From assembly GCF_014637085.1 (NCBI RefSeq), contig NZ_BMEU01000021.1, positions 19,283 through 83,282 of the forward strand: a stretch of 64,000 nt of DNA, in the 5' to 3' direction. The notes under the pieces are model-generated. The model had not been told where the DNA came from and ran no database searches. It saw nothing but the letters and a program-made list of their open reading frames with translations. This DNA comes from Comamonas phosphati. GTDB taxonomy: Bacteria; Pseudomonadota; Gammaproteobacteria; Burkholderiales; Burkholderiaceae_C. Shown here in pieces: positions 8,843 through 17,775 of the stretch (the first letter of the stretch is position 1; each line of letters begins with the position of its first letter). Position numbers and translations under genes: made by a program.

Positions 8843-9832
8843 ATGATGGCAACGCGCATCACCCGCAAACACTTCGGCGCGCTGGCGCTGGCTGCGCTCG
8901 CCCCCTTGGCCCTGGCCGCGGCCTGGGCGCAGGGCGGCTACCCGTCGCGCACGCTGACCTTCGTCGTGCCCGCCGCAGCCGGCGGTACCACCGACCTCTC
9001 GGCCCGCATGGCCGCGCAGGCCCTGGCGCCGATGCTCGGCCAGTCCGTGGTGGTGGACAACAAGGGCGGCGGCAACGGCGCCATTGCCGCCAATCTGGTC
9101 AAGCGGGCCGAGCCCGACGGCTACACGCTGCTCGTGCAGTACTCGGGCTACCATGTGATCTCGCCCCACCTGGTCAAGGCCAGGAGCTGGGAGCAAGGCG
9201 ATTTCGCGCCCGTGGCCAATGTGCTCTCGGCCCCGCAGATCATCGTGGTGCGCTCCGAACTGCCGGTGAAGACGCTGGCCGAGCTGGTCGACTACGCCAA
9301 ATCCCATCCGGGCAAGCTCAACTACGCCTCTTCGGGCAACGGTTCGCTGCAGCATGTGACGGGCGCTATGCTGGAGCAGCAGGCCGGCGTGAAGATGGTG
9401 CACGTTCCCTACAAGGGCACGGGCCCCGCGCTGCAGGACCTGCTGGGCGGCCAGGTGGACCTGACCTTCGGCACCGCGCCGCCGTTCATGCCCTATGTGC
9501 AAAGCGGCAAGCTGCGCGTATTGGCCGTGACGGGCAAGCAGCGCCTGCCCAGCCTGCCCAATGTGCCGACCACGGCCGAGGCCGGCTACCCCGGCGTGAA
9601 CGCCACCTCGTGGTTCGCCGTGTTCGCGCCCAAGGCCACGCCGCAGCCCGTGATCGACAAGCTGGCGGCCGACCTGAAGAATGTGGTGGAAGACCCGGCC
9701 TTCAAGAAGAAAGCCGAGGAGCAGGGCGCCACGGCGGACTATATGAACTCGCAGCAGCTCGGTGCCATGGTCAAGACCGAGTACGCCAGCTGGGCCCAGG
9801 TGGTGAAGTCCTCCAAGATCGAGGCTGAGTAG
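8843..9832 (+). CDS. Bug/TctC-family periplasmic substrate-binding protein (2)
   Basis: Second Bug receptor, 329 residues, with a signal peptide ending near AAAWAQGG. It has the motifs [35 protein letters not shown] and [28 protein letters not shown] precedes the start. It is clearly homologous to the preceding gene but well diverged, so this looks like an old duplication or independent recruitment. It is the last gene of the LysR-linked operon and is followed by a terminator. The ligand is unknown. Confidence 0.92.
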   Translation: MMATRITRKHFGALALAALAPLALAAAWAQGGYPSRTLTFVVPAAAGGTTDLSARMAAQALAPMLGQSVVVDNKGGGNGAIAANLVKRAEPDGYTLLVQYSGYHVISPHLVKARSWEQGDFAPVANVLSAPQIIVVRSELPVKTLAELVDYAKSHPGKLNYASSGNGSLQHVTGAMLEQQAGVKMVHVPYKGTGPALQDLLGGQVDLTFGTAPPFMPYVQSGKLRVLAVTGKQRLPSLPNVPTTAEAGYPGVNATSWFAVFAPKATPQPVIDKLAADLKNVVEDPAFKKKAEEQGATADYMNSQQLGAMVKTEYASWAQVVKSSKIEAE

Positions 9833-9853
9833 GCCGCACGTTTCGCATGGCCC

Positions 9854-9877
9854 AGGCCCGGAGCTTCCGGGCCTTTT
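9854..9877 (+). terminator. Rho-independent terminator of the CoA-transferase operon
   Basis: Stem AGGCCCGG / CCGGGCCT with loop AGCTT and a following T-run, just after the second binding-protein gene. Confidence 0.8.
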
Positions 9878-9933
9878 CATGTCCAGAGCGCTTGCCGTGT
9901 GATTGCATGCGACATGGGTCGACAATAGCGCCC

Positions 9934-11886
9934 ATGTCTTCCACGCATTCCGATGAATTGCTGGCCCAGGTGGCGGCATTGCCGCCGCTGCCGGGCGTGT
10001 ACCGCTACTTCGACGCCGCGGGCACCTTGCTCTACGTGGGCAAGGCCATCAACCTCAAGCGCCGCGTCTCCAGCTATTTCCAGAAAGACCATGGCGGCAC
10101 GCGCATAGGCCATATGGTCAGCAAGATCGCGCGCATGGAGACCACGGTGGTGCGCTCCGAGGCCGAGGCGCTGCTGCTGGAAAACAATCTGATCAAGACC
10201 CAGCACCCCAAGTACAACATCCTGTTCAGGGACGACAAAAGCTATCCCTATCTCAAGATCACCGGGGTGTCGCAGCGCGACGGCAAGGAGGGCGAGCCCG
10301 CCTTCCAGATTTTTCCGCGCATGGCCTATTACCGCGGTGCCGTGGACAAGCAGCACCGCTACTTCGGCCCCTATCCCAGCGCCTGGGCCGTGAAGGAAAG
10401 CATGCAGCTGCTGCAGAAGGTGTTCCGCCTGCGCACCTGCGAGGACACGGTGTTCGCCAACCGCAGCCGCCCCTGCCTGCTCTACCAGATCAAGCGCTGC
10501 ACGGGGCCTTGCGTGGATTTGATCTCGCCCGAAGCCTATGCGCTCGATGTGCGCAATGCCGAAGCCATGCTGCGCGGCGAAACCCAGGAGCTGATGCGCC
10601 AACTGGAGGCGCGCATGATGGAGTACGCCGAAAAGCTCGAATACGAAAAGGCCGCCGAGGTGCGCAACCAGATCACCGCGCTGTCGCGCGTGCTGCACCA
10701 GCAGGCCATCGAGACGGCCGACGACAAGGATGTGGACATCCTCGCCGTCAAGGTGCAGGGCGGCCGTGCCTGCGTGAACCTGGCCATGGTGCGCGGTGGC
10801 CGCCATCTGGGGGACCGGCCGTATTTCCCGGCCAATCTGGGCGATGCGGCCTCGGTGTATTCAAGCGAGCAGGAACTCGACGCCGCGGCTGCCGCACGTC
10901 CGGTGGAAGAGCTGGTGCTCGATGCCTTCATCGCCCAGCACTATATGGGCGTGGCCGTGCCGCCCACGCTGATCGTCAGCCATCCGGTGGACAAGAAACT
11001 GGTGGAACTGTTGATCGAGCAGACCGGGGTGCGCATCACGGTGCTGCAGCAGCCGCGCGAGCAGCGCCGCATCTGGCTGGAGATGGCGCAGAAGAATGCC
11101 GACATCCAGCTCGCGCGCCTGCTGGCCGAGGAGGGCTCGCAACAGGCGCGCACGCGTGCCCTGGCCGAGGCGCTGGACCTGCCCGTGGACAGCCTGGACG
11201 AGCTGGGCATCGAATGCTTCGACATCTCGCACACCAGCGGGGAGAACACCCAGGCCTCCTGCGTGGTGTTCCGCCACCACAGGATGCAGAGCAGCGAGTA
11301 CCGCCGCTTCAACATCGAGGGCATCACGGGCGGCGACGACTACGCTGCCATGCGCCAGGTGCTCACGCGCCGCTACAAGCCCGTGGCCGAGGCCCAGCGC
11401 GAGGCGGGGGGCGCCGAGCTGACGGGCAAGCAGCGGCGCCTGCCCGACCTGGTGCTGGTGGACGGCGGCAAGGGCCAGGTCAGCATGGCGCGCGAAGTGT
11501 TCACCGAACTGGGGTTGGACCTGTCGCGCATCGTCGGCGTGGAAAAAGGCGAGGGCCGCAAGGTCGGTCTGGAAGAACTGGTCTTTGCCGATGGGCGCGA
11601 CAAGGTCTATCTGGGGCACGACTCCGCGGCGCTGATGCTGGTGGCCCAGATCCGCGACGAGGCCCACCGCTTTGCCATCACCGGCATGCGCGCGGCGCGT
11701 GCCAAGGTGCGCGTGGGCGGCGGCCAGCTGGAGGAGATTCCCGGCGTCGGCCCCAAGAAGCGCGCGCGGTTGCTGCAGCGTTTCGGCGGCGTGCGTGGCG
11801 TGGCCGAGGCCAGCGTGGACGATCTGATGACGGTGGACGGTATCTCCGCCAGCCTGGCCGAAGACATTTACCGCGCGCTGCATTGA
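9934..11886 (+). CDS. uvrC: Excinuclease ABC subunit C
   Basis: Nuclease subunit of the UvrABC nucleotide excision repair complex; makes both incisions around a lesion. Domains in order are a GIY-YIG nuclease (PGVYRYF...[18 protein letters not shown]), a UVR UvrB-binding helix pair ([19 protein letters not shown], about residue 205), an RNase H-like C-terminal nuclease ([12 protein letters not shown]...[10 protein letters not shown]) and a tandem helix-hairpin-helix ([18 protein letters not shown]). The start at [10 protein letters not shown] gives about 650 residues; an upstream ATG adds 29 residues overlapping the preceding terminator and is unlikely. Confidence 0.96.
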   Translation: MSSTHSDELLAQVAALPPLPGVYRYFDAAGTLLYVGKAINLKRRVSSYFQKDHGGTRIGHMVSKIARMETTVVRSEAEALLLENNLIKTQHPKYNILFRDDKSYPYLKITGVSQRDGKEGEPAFQIFPRMAYYRGAVDKQHRYFGPYPSAWAVKESMQLLQKVFRLRTCEDTVFANRSRPCLLYQIKRCTGPCVDLISPEAYALDVRNAEAMLRGETQELMRQLEARMMEYAEKLEYEKAAEVRNQITALSRVLHQQAIETADDKDVDILAVKVQGGRACVNLAMVRGGRHLGDRPYFPANLGDAASVYSSEQELDAAAAARPVEELVLDAFIAQHYMGVAVPPTLIVSHPVDKKLVELLIEQTGVRITVLQQPREQRRIWLEMAQKNADIQLARLLAEEGSQQARTRALAEALDLPVDSLDELGIECFDISHTSGENTQASCVVFRHHRMQSSEYRRFNIEGITGGDDYAAMRQVLTRRYKPVAEAQREAGGAELTGKQRRLPDLVLVDGGKGQVSMAREVFTELGLDLSRIVGVEKGEGRKVGLEELVFADGRDKVYLGHDSAALMLVAQIRDEAHRFAITGMRAARAKVRVGGGQLEEIPGVGPKKRARLLQRFGGVRGVAEASVDDLMTVDGISASLAEDIYRALH

Positions 11887-11964
11887 TGTCGATGTGTTGC
11901 TTTGTCCGCTTCGCAGCCGTATTGACGCGCATCCAGGGCCTGGGGCCGTGACACAATGACGCCC

Positions 11965-12531
11965 ATGTTCATGACCATCCCCACCTTGATGACCTGTACG
12001 CGGATCGTGGCGATACCGCTCATCGTCGGGGTGTTCTATACGCCGCTGGAGCCCGCCACGCGCAATCTGATCGCCACGCTGATGTTCATCGTGTTCGCCG
12101 CCACGGACTGGCTCGATGGCTATCTGGCCCGCAAGCTCGATCAGACCTCGGCGTTCGGCGCGTTCCTCGATCCGGTGGCCGACAAATTCCTGGTCTGCGC
12201 CTCGCTGCTGGTGCTGGTACATCTGCAGCGCACGGACGTTTTCGTGGCTCTCATCATCATCGGCCGCGAGATCGCCATCTCGGCGCTGCGCGAATGGATG
12301 GCCCACATCGGTGCCAGCAAGAGCGTGGCCGTGCACATGCTGGGCAAGCTCAAGACCACGGCGCAGATGGTGGCCATTCCGTTCCTGCTCTATGACGGCG
12401 TGTTGTTTCGGGGCTTCGACACCGGCGTCTGGGGGCAGGGTCTGATCTGGATCGCGGCCGTGCTCACGGTCTGGTCCATGGTCTATTACCTGCAGAAGGC
12501 CTTGCCTGAAATCCGGGCTCGCATCTCCTAG
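11965..12531 (+). CDS. pgsA: CDP-diacylglycerol--glycerol-3-phosphate 3-phosphatidyltransferase
   Basis: Membrane enzyme making phosphatidylglycerophosphate, the committed step to phosphatidylglycerol and cardiolipin. The CDP-alcohol phosphatidyltransferase motif is complete: DGYLARKLDQTSAFGAFLD followed by PVADK. Several hydrophobic helices surround it. The start was set at MFMTIPTLMTCTRI, which matches the usual N-terminus; an ATG three codons upstream is equally open. It follows uvrC by about 80 bp, a frequent neighbourhood in proteobacteria. Confidence 0.94.
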   Translation: MFMTIPTLMTCTRIVAIPLIVGVFYTPLEPATRNLIATLMFIVFAATDWLDGYLARKLDQTSAFGAFLDPVADKFLVCASLLVLVHLQRTDVFVALIIIGREIAISALREWMAHIGASKSVAVHMLGKLKTTAQMVAIPFLLYDGVLFRGFDTGVWGQGLIWIAAVLTVWSMVYYLQKALPEIRARIS

Positions 12532-12549
12532 CGATTTGCAATGGATACG

Positions 12550-12613
12550 CTCAAAGCGCTTGTCCATCAAGCACTTTTTGCTATTTATTGATGAGCGTTT
12601 GAGAATTTTTTTT
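12550..12613 (+). terminator. Terminator of pgsA formed by a dispersed repeat
   Basis: CTCAAA pairs with TTTGAG, CGCT with AGCG and CATCAA with TTGATG, giving a long imperfect stem followed by eight T. The loop half (AGCGCTTGTCCATCAAGCAC) resembles a short repeat I associate with Comamonadaceae intergenic DNA, so the repeat appears to serve as the terminator. Confidence 0.6.
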
Positions 12614-12949
12614 GTACGCTCTGCAAGCCTGTGATCGCAGGCCCTGGCGAAACCATGAGGCTTTGCGAGTCCTTGTCAATACGTGAAGCCGACACGCCAT
12701 CCCCAGCAAAAAAGCCACTCGCGAAGCCGAAAAAGGCCGCGAAACCGCATAGAATCGAATCTTGTCGCTGTGATGCGCAGCGCGAATTGACATGTGGAAA
12801 GTCCATGGCTTCAAGCCGAATGCAGATGCCGCAAGGCAGTGCAGATGTGCGGCAAGCCAGATTCCGTATCTGTCCGCGCCGGGTTTCTGGTTGCGCCAAA
12901 TTTGCGGCCACAGAGGCATTCCATTCACTTATTTCTCGAGAGGCATCTT
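12614..12949. other. Intergenic region upstream of hupB
   Basis: About 340 bp without a convincing gene. It should contain the hupB promoter: TTGACA occurs near 12,787 and TAGAAT near 12,752, but neither has a good partner at normal spacing. GAGAGG lies just before the GTG start of hupB. Nothing else is recognised. Confidence 0.4.
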
Positions 12950-13222
12950 GTGAATAAAACCGAACTGATTGAGCACATCGCTACCAACGCCGACATTTCC
13001 AAGGCCGCTGCTGCGCGTGCGCTGGATTCCACCATCGACGCGGTGAAAAAGACACTGAAAAAGGGTGGTTCAGTATCGCTCGTTGGTTTCGGCACATTCG
13101 CCGTCGGCAAGCGTGCAGCCCGTACGGGTCGTAACCCCCGCACCGGCGACACCATCAAGATCAAGGCCGCGAAGGTGCCAAAATTCCGTCCGGGCAAGGC
13201 CTTGAAGGATGCCTTGAACTGA
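12950..13222 (+). CDS. hupB: HU-family DNA-binding protein (HU-beta type)
   Basis: Small histone-like protein that bends DNA and compacts the nucleoid as a dimer. The 90-residue product has the complete HU fold: N-terminal helices [23 protein letters not shown], here quoted in part, then [18 protein letters not shown] with the proline-tipped arm and [16 protein letters not shown] at the end. The start is GTG preceded by GAGAGG; upstream ATGs in frame give a non-homologous extension. A tRNA-Val gene begins 16 bp after the stop, so the two may share a transcript. Confidence 0.95.
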   Translation: MNKTELIEHIATNADISKAAAARALDSTIDAVKKTLKKGGSVSLVGFGTFAVGKRAARTGRNPRTGDTIKIKAAKVPKFRPGKALKDALN

Positions 13223-13238
13223 CAACCGGTTTGATGTG

Positions 13239-13314
13239 GGGTCCTTAGCTCAGTTGGTAGAGCGGCTCCTTTACACGGAGTAGGTCGGCGGTTCGAGACC
13301 GTCAGGACCCACCA
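13239..13314 (+). tRNA. tRNA-Val (anticodon TAC)
   Basis: A complete cloverleaf: acceptor GGGTCCT/AGGACCC, D-arm GCTC-AGTTGGTA-GAGC, anticodon stem GCTCC/GGAGT with loop TTTACAC, and T-arm with GGTTCGAGACC. CCA is encoded. A terminator follows 13 bp later. Confidence 0.97.
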
Positions 13315-13327
13315 CAGAAATCGCTGA

Positions 13328-13356
13328 AAGCACCTGGAGTTTCCGGGTGCTTTTTT
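13328..13356 (+). terminator. Terminator after tRNA-Val
   Basis: Stem AAGCACCTGG / CCGGGTGCTT followed by six T. Confidence 0.85.
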
Positions 13357-13474
13357 CATTTCTGCATGCTCTGTTGCAGGCCTGGGGTGGCGGCCGTGTG
13401 CAAGGCCTGCAGTTTTATGACCGTCATGCAACAGCCTGGAGCGGTAAACAGCGAGTGCGCAGGTAGAATGCTTG

Positions 13475-13619
13475 CAATTAGCCTAACCCGTTGGTGGAGG
13501 TTGGATGGCATGGCGCTTTGATGCTCTGTAGAGACCCGGTCTGTGGCGTACTCGGGCTTGCCTGGCGGCCTCTCCACTGAACAATACCAAAGGCGAACGC
13601 AAGTTCGCCTTTGTTTTTT
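13475..13619 (+). ncRNA. Candidate structured small RNA of about 145 nt upstream of ppiD
   Basis: A TAGAAT -10-like box at 13,464 is followed by sequence with several complementary segments. GGTGGAG pairs with CTCCAC near the ends (7-8 bp with one wobble), GGCA pairs with TGCC inside it, and there are GCAT/ATGC and CCCG/CGGG hairpins. It ends in a perfect 10-bp stem AAAGGCGAAC/GTTCGCCTTT with a GCAA tetraloop and a T-rich tail at 13,589-13,619. No open frame explains it. The closed-rod outline recalls 6S-like RNAs, but I cannot identify the family. It may also be a terminated leader of the ppiD gene. Confidence 0.4.
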
Positions 13620-13640
13620 GCTGCCGCAGAAAGATAGACC

Positions 13641-15536
13641 ATGTTCGAATCCATCCGCAAGCATTCCAAGTTCGTAATGATCTTGTTGTTCTTGCTGATC
13701 ATTCCCTCTTTCATCTTTGTCGGGGTCAACCAGAACTACTTCACGGAATCGAGCAAGACCGTGGCTCGAGTCGATGGTCATGACATCACCCAGCAGGATT
13801 GGGACAATGCCCATCGCGTGGAAAGCGACAGGTTGCGCGCCCAGAATCCCGGCATGGATGTCAAGCTGCTGGACTCGCCCGAGGCACGCTACGCCACCCT
13901 GGAAAAGCTGGTGCGCGACCGCGTGCTGGCCACCGCCGTGAAGAAGCTGCACCTGACCGCGACCGATGAACAGCTGGTGCGCACGCTGCAGGAGATCCCG
14001 GCGATTGCGGCTCTGCGCAAGCCCGATGGCTCGCTGGATGCGCAGGCCTACAAGGCACTCGTGGGCTCTCAGGGCATGACGCCCGAAGGCTTCGAAGCCA
14101 ATCTGCGCAACGAGCTTGCCCTCAACCAGGTGCTGGGCGGCATCTCGGCCACGGTGTTCACGACCGATGCGGAGCTCAAGCAGGCCATGGATGCGCTGTA
14201 CCAGCGCCGCGAGGTGCAGGTGGCCCGCTTCGAGGCCAAGGCCTTTGCAGCCAAGGTCCAGCCATCGGAGGCCGAACTCAAGGCCTATTACGACGCCCAT
14301 ACCAGCCGCTTTCAGCAGCCCGAGGAAGCGTCGGTGGAATACGTGCAGCTGGACCTGGCAGCCGTGGAGGCCGGCATAGTGCTGAGCGAAGACGATTTGC
14401 GCACCTACTACAAGGAAAATGCGGAACGCCTGGCCGGCCCTGAAGAGCGGCGCGCCAGCCACATCCTGATCAATGCGCCCAAGGATGCTCCGGCTGCCGA
14501 TCGTGCCAAGGCAAAGGCCAAGGCCGAGGAACTGCTGGCCAAGGTGCGAGCGAATCCCAAGGGCTTTGCCGAAGTGGCCAAGGCCAACTCGCAGGATCCG
14601 GGCTCGGCAGCCTCCGGCGGCGATCTGGGCTACTTTGGCCGCGGCGCCATGGTCAAGCCTTTCGAGGATGCCGTGTTCGGCATGAAGGAAAGCCAGATCA
14701 GCGATGTGATCGAATCCGATTTCGGCTATCACATCATCGAGCTGACCGGCATCAAGCAGCCCAAGGCACCTTCGTTCGAGGAAATGCGTCCCAAGCTGGT
14801 GGCCGATCTGAAGAAGCAGCAGGCCCAGCGCAAGTTCGCCGAGATGGCTGAAGCCTTCTCCAATGGTGTTTACGAGCAGTCCGACAGCCTGCAGCCTGTT
14901 GCCGACAAGTTCAAGCTGGCGGTCCACAAGGTCGAGCATGTGACGCGCCAGCCTGCTGCGGGTGCGCAAGGCCCTCTGGCCAACGCCCGCTTCCTGGAAG
15001 CGCTGTTCTCCAAGGACTCCCTGGAGAACAAGCGCAATACCGATGCCGTGGAACTGGCTCCCAGCAACCTGGTTTCCGGCCGCGTGGTGCAATACTCCGC
15101 AGCTCGCACTCTGCCGATGAACGAAGTGGGCGACAAGCTCAAGCAGTTGTATGTGGCGCAGAAGTCGGCCGAGCTGGCATTGCGGGAAGGGCAGGCCAAG
15201 CTGGCCGAATGGAAGGCCAAGCCCGATGCGGCCCAACTGCCCGCCGCTGTGACCGTGAGCCGCGACCAGCCCCAGAACCTGCCGCGCCAAGTGGTGGATG
15301 CGGCACTGCATGCGTCGACCGCTGCTCTGCCTTCCTGGGCGGGCGTTGATCTGGGCTCCGAAGGCTATGCCGTGGTGAAGGTGAACCGCATCGTCGAGCG
15401 CCAGGCGACCGAGGCCCAGCTGCTGGAACAGCAGCGGGCGCAATTCGTGCAGTGGTCGTCGCTGGCCGAGGTGATGGCGTACTACGAGCTGCTGAAGACA
15501 CAGCTGAAGGTGCAGATCAAAGTGCCCCAGCCTTGA
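13641..15536 (+). CDS. PpiD-like inner-membrane-anchored peptidyl-prolyl isomerase
   Basis: Periplasmic folding factor anchored by one N-terminal helix (FVMILLFLLIIPSFIFVG, residues ~11-28). A SurA-like N-domain follows (VDGHDITQQDWDNA). A parvulin rotamase domain lies at about residues 270-370, recognised from RASHILINAPKD, then GDLGYFGRGAMVKPFEDAVF and IESDFGYHIIELTG. The C-terminal domain is helical and lysine-rich. At 631 residues it matches PpiD length (E. coli 623). In many proteobacteria ppiD follows hupB, which is also the gene order here apart from the tRNA and RNA insert. A strong hairpin lies just before it, so transcription may start inside the short remaining leader or read through. 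Confidence 0.93.
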   Translation: MFESIRKHSKFVMILLFLLIIPSFIFVGVNQNYFTESSKTVARVDGHDITQQDWDNAHRVESDRLRAQNPGMDVKLLDSPEARYATLEKLVRDRVLATAVKKLHLTATDEQLVRTLQEIPAIAALRKPDGSLDAQAYKALVGSQGMTPEGFEANLRNELALNQVLGGISATVFTTDAELKQAMDALYQRREVQVARFEAKAFAAKVQPSEAELKAYYDAHTSRFQQPEEASVEYVQLDLAAVEAGIVLSEDDLRTYYKENAERLAGPEERRASHILINAPKDAPAADRAKAKAKAEELLAKVRANPKGFAEVAKANSQDPGSAASGGDLGYFGRGAMVKPFEDAVFGMKESQISDVIESDFGYHIIELTGIKQPKAPSFEEMRPKLVADLKKQQAQRKFAEMAEAFSNGVYEQSDSLQPVADKFKLAVHKVEHVTRQPAAGAQGPLANARFLEALFSKDSLENKRNTDAVELAPSNLVSGRVVQYSAARTLPMNEVGDKLKQLYVAQKSAELALREGQAKLAEWKAKPDAAQLPAAVTVSRDQPQNLPRQVVDAALHASTAALPSWAGVDLGSEGYAVVKVNRIVERQATEAQLLEQQRAQFVQWSSLAEVMAYYELLKTQLKVQIKVPQP

Positions 15537-15606
15537 GGTAAATTGGAAAATTAGTCCCAAGTTCGGCCGAGGACTAATTTCCCTGCAGTACAATAGACGT
15601 TTCTAC

Positions 15607-15683
15607 GGTGGCTGTAGCTCAGTTGGTAGAGTCCAGGATTGTGATTCCTGTTGTCGTGGGTTCGAGCCCCATCAGCCACCCCA
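15607..15683 (+). tRNA. tRNA-His (anticodon GTG), copy 1
   Basis: Acceptor GTGGCTG/CAGCCAC with the extra G-1 opposite C73 that marks tRNA-His, anticodon stem CAGGA/TCCTG with loop TTGTGAT, and encoded CCA. A near-identical copy lies about 110 bp downstream. TACAATAG upstream is a likely -10 region. A hairpin AAATTAGTCC/GGACTAATTT at 15,548-15,580 lies between ppiD and this gene. Confidence 0.97.
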
Positions 15684-15690
15684 GATCGGA

Positions 15691-15719
15691 AAAACGCCTC
15701 ATGCACCATGAGGCGTTTT
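15691..15719 (+). terminator. Terminator of tRNA-His copy 1
   Basis: Perfect 13-bp stem AAAACGCCTCATG / CATGAGGCGTTTT. Confidence 0.85.
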
Positions 15720-15793
15720 GCATTGCCAAAGCCGCGATATGCCGTTGCGAGCCCTGGATAACAATGTTTTTACAGTAGAATAGACGCTTCTAC

Positions 15794-15870
15794 GGTGGCT
15801 GTAGCTCAGTTGGTAGAGTCCAGGATTGTGATTCCTGTCGTCGTGGGTTCGAGTCCCATCAGCCACCCCA
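15794..15870 (+). tRNA. tRNA-His (anticodon GTG), copy 2; integration site of the element
   Basis: Same cloverleaf as copy 1 with two substitutions (the variable region TTGTCG/TCGTCG and the T-loop side GAGCCCC/GAGTCCC). The promoter segment AGTA(C/G)AATAGACG is also duplicated. The 3' part of this gene, from the T-stem to CCA and three bases beyond, is the left copy of the 20-bp direct repeat bounding the integrated element. The gene stays intact because the element supplies an identical 3' end. Its original terminator is now about 6.3 kb away, beyond the element. Confidence 0.97.
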
Positions 15871-15873
15871 AAT
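15854..15873 (+). repeat. Left attachment core (attL), overlapping the 3' end of tRNA-His
   Basis: The 20-bp sequence starts TCCCATCAGC and ends CACCCCAAAT. It is identical to the copy at the right boundary and covers the 3' half of the T-arm, the acceptor strand and the CCA end. Confidence 0.9.
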
Positions 15874-15921
15874 TCTAAAAGTCGTTGGCAATCAATGACT
15901 TAGGTCAGGGCAAAACTGATC

Positions 15922-15957
15922 GGTCTAGCACTTTGTATAGCACAAGGTCTAGCACTT
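15922..15957 (+). promoter_or_regulatory. Paired GGTCTAGCACTT sites near attL (candidate integrase arm sites)
   Basis: Two identical 12-bp copies start at 15,922 and 15,946, exactly 24 bp apart. A weaker TATAGCAC lies between them. The same pair with the same 24-bp spacing and orientation occurs near attR. Placement inside both ends of the element suits accessory (arm-type) binding by the integrase. Confidence 0.6.
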
Positions 15958-15994
15958 CCAAGGTTGCATGTGAGTTCCAACCCACGGGAACTTC

Positions 15995-17455
15995 ATGTTC
16001 AACACATACCAAGACAGGCACGGTACCTTCTACCTTCGCCTATTCGTTCCCAAAGTTCTTCACCCCCACGTTAGCAAGTCCAAGGTCATACAGAGTCTGA
16101 GAACCAAGGACCGTAAGCAGGCATACTTGCGAGCATTGGAAGCCAGCTTGGCCTTTGAAAAATGGGTTGGGGATATGAAGAAAAAACTAGAATTGGTGGA
16201 CCCTCGGGAACTGGTTGTCACCTTCCCCAATGGAGCCAAGGCAGAATTTGACTTGGACAAGCCTGCGGAGAAGCTGGCCTATGAAGACACCATTGAGAAG
16301 ATTGGGCGGTTTAAAGAACCCATAATCGTTCAAAAGCAGGTGTCAGCCACTACCCCACATGAAGGGTCAAGATATCGCCTTTTAGACCTGTTTGAGTCAT
16401 ACAAGGTAGCAAAGCGCAAGGTCTTTGCCCAGGCAAGCCAGAACGCCTATTTCCCACGCATTCAAAAATTCATTGAGCACTTCCAAGCTCGTGGGGTCAT
16501 TTACATTGACGAAATTCACAAGCCTGAGGCCAGCGACTACCGCGAAATGGTGATCAATGCACAGGACAGTCCTCTGACCGTTGATAACTACACCAAATCG
16601 GTGAAGGGGTATTTTGACTTTGCCATTCAATCGGGCAAGTACCCTTTTGAAAATCCGTTTGCCAATCTTCACTTGGTCAAAAAATCTGACCGTGCCAAGC
16701 ATACGGACTCGTGGTTGCCTTATACCAAGGACGAGATCCAAAGGCTCTTCGTAGGCGAATTTGAAGCCTACAAAAAACGATTTCCAAAACCTGACCTGTT
16801 CTTTGCTCCGTTGATTGCGTTGACTATGGGGCTTCGTGTAGGTGAAATTGCACAGCTTTACGTCAATGACGTTTATCAGGAAAACGGGATTTGGCTACTG
16901 GACGTGAATGAAAACGGACCCGATAAAAAGGTCAAATATCCGTCTTCCATTCGAAAAATTCCTTTGCCGTCCCAATTCCTTCAAACGAATTTCTTGGAAT
17001 ATCACGCTCTGATCAAAGCGAAGTATGGGGAAGCGTCATTGCTGTTTCCCTATCTGATAAAAACGGCCTCCAATGGCTACTCCAAAAATATCGTGACTAA
17101 CTGGGGAAAGTACAAAACTGCCCTCATTAAGATTGACACCGATCAGAAATCATTCCATAGCTTACGGAAAAACGTGGGAGCAGGCATGGTGGATCTGCTC
17201 GTTGATCTGGCGCTGAGGAAACGAATTCTGGGCCATAGCATGAGTGGCGATATTACTCAGGAAGTCTATGGCAAGGAATTTTCTTTGGAGAATATTCGCT
17301 CTGTTCTGGAAAGTTTGAATTGGGGATTTGACTTCTCCAAGTTCCAATTCAAGTTCAAAAGCGAACATGCCTTGGGCCGTTTGGTGAATAGCAAGGCCAT
17401 TCATTTGCGTCGTGAGGCAGCCAGAAAAGAGGCTGCGAAAAAAGCGAAGCAGTAG
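15995..17455 (+). CDS. Tyrosine recombinase/integrase of the element
   Basis: Site-specific recombinase expected to insert and excise the element at tRNA-His. The 486-residue protein begins with an N-terminal arm-binding-like region (TYQDRHGTFYLRLFVPKVL), then a core-binding SAM-like domain around residues 130-230. The catalytic domain holds Arg281 (TMGLRVGEIAQL), His388 and Arg391 (SFHSLRKN), His414 (LGHSMSGD) and the nucleophile Tyr425 (QEVYGKE), so all canonical residues are present. It begins about 120 bp from the core repeat and reads inward. Codon use is AT-richer than in flanking genes. A good terminator follows. Confidence 0.95.
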   Translation: MFNTYQDRHGTFYLRLFVPKVLHPHVSKSKVIQSLRTKDRKQAYLRALEASLAFEKWVGDMKKKLELVDPRELVVTFPNGAKAEFDLDKPAEKLAYEDTIEKIGRFKEPIIVQKQVSATTPHEGSRYRLLDLFESYKVAKRKVFAQASQNAYFPRIQKFIEHFQARGVIYIDEIHKPEASDYREMVINAQDSPLTVDNYTKSVKGYFDFAIQSGKYPFENPFANLHLVKKSDRAKHTDSWLPYTKDEIQRLFVGEFEAYKKRFPKPDLFFAPLIALTMGLRVGEIAQLYVNDVYQENGIWLLDVNENGPDKKVKYPSSIRKIPLPSQFLQTNFLEYHALIKAKYGEASLLFPYLIKTASNGYSKNIVTNWGKYKTALIKIDTDQKSFHSLRKNVGAGMVDLLVDLALRKRILGHSMSGDITQEVYGKEFSLENIRSVLESLNWGFDFSKFQFKFKSEHALGRLVNSKAIHLRREAARKEAAKKAKQ

Positions 17456-17529
17456 CACAATTCTTCTTGCGTCAACTATCAAATTTGATAGGTAACAGCA
17501 GAGAAGAATACAGGCCGAGTGTCAAATAA

Positions 17530-17558
17530 AAATGCTACCGATAGGTGGCATTTTTTTT
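17530..17558 (+). terminator. Terminator of the integrase gene
   Basis: Stem AAATGCTACC / GGTGGCATTT with one wobble, loop GATA and a run of eight T. Confidence 0.85.
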
Positions 17559-17658
17559 GGCATTCGGAATGGGGGATAGGGGCCTGCCCCATGCTTTTAG
17601 GTTTTGATTTTGTTTTTTGGTTTACCCCCGGAGGGCCGCGCTTATGGAACAACGTGTA

Positions 17659-17685
17659 ATAAGCATAGTCGGTCCCTATGCTTAT
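17659..17685 (+). other. Candidate origin of transfer (oriT) hairpin
   Basis: A perfect 10-bp inverted repeat ATAAGCATAG / CTATGCTTAT around the 7-nt loop TCGGTCC, about 90 bp upstream of the relaxase start. MobV relaxases (pMV158 type) nick within or beside such an AT-rich hairpin, whose arms in pMV158 contain AAGTATA; here the arm reads AAGCATA. Position and form fit, but the nick site cannot be assigned from sequence alone. Confidence 0.55.
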
Positions 17686-17775
17686 CGACAAAGCAAAAAA
17701 ACCTCCTACAATATAAAGAGCGGCAAAGCAAAAAACCGCATACCCAATAACAACAACAAAAACAATGGGAGCAAA

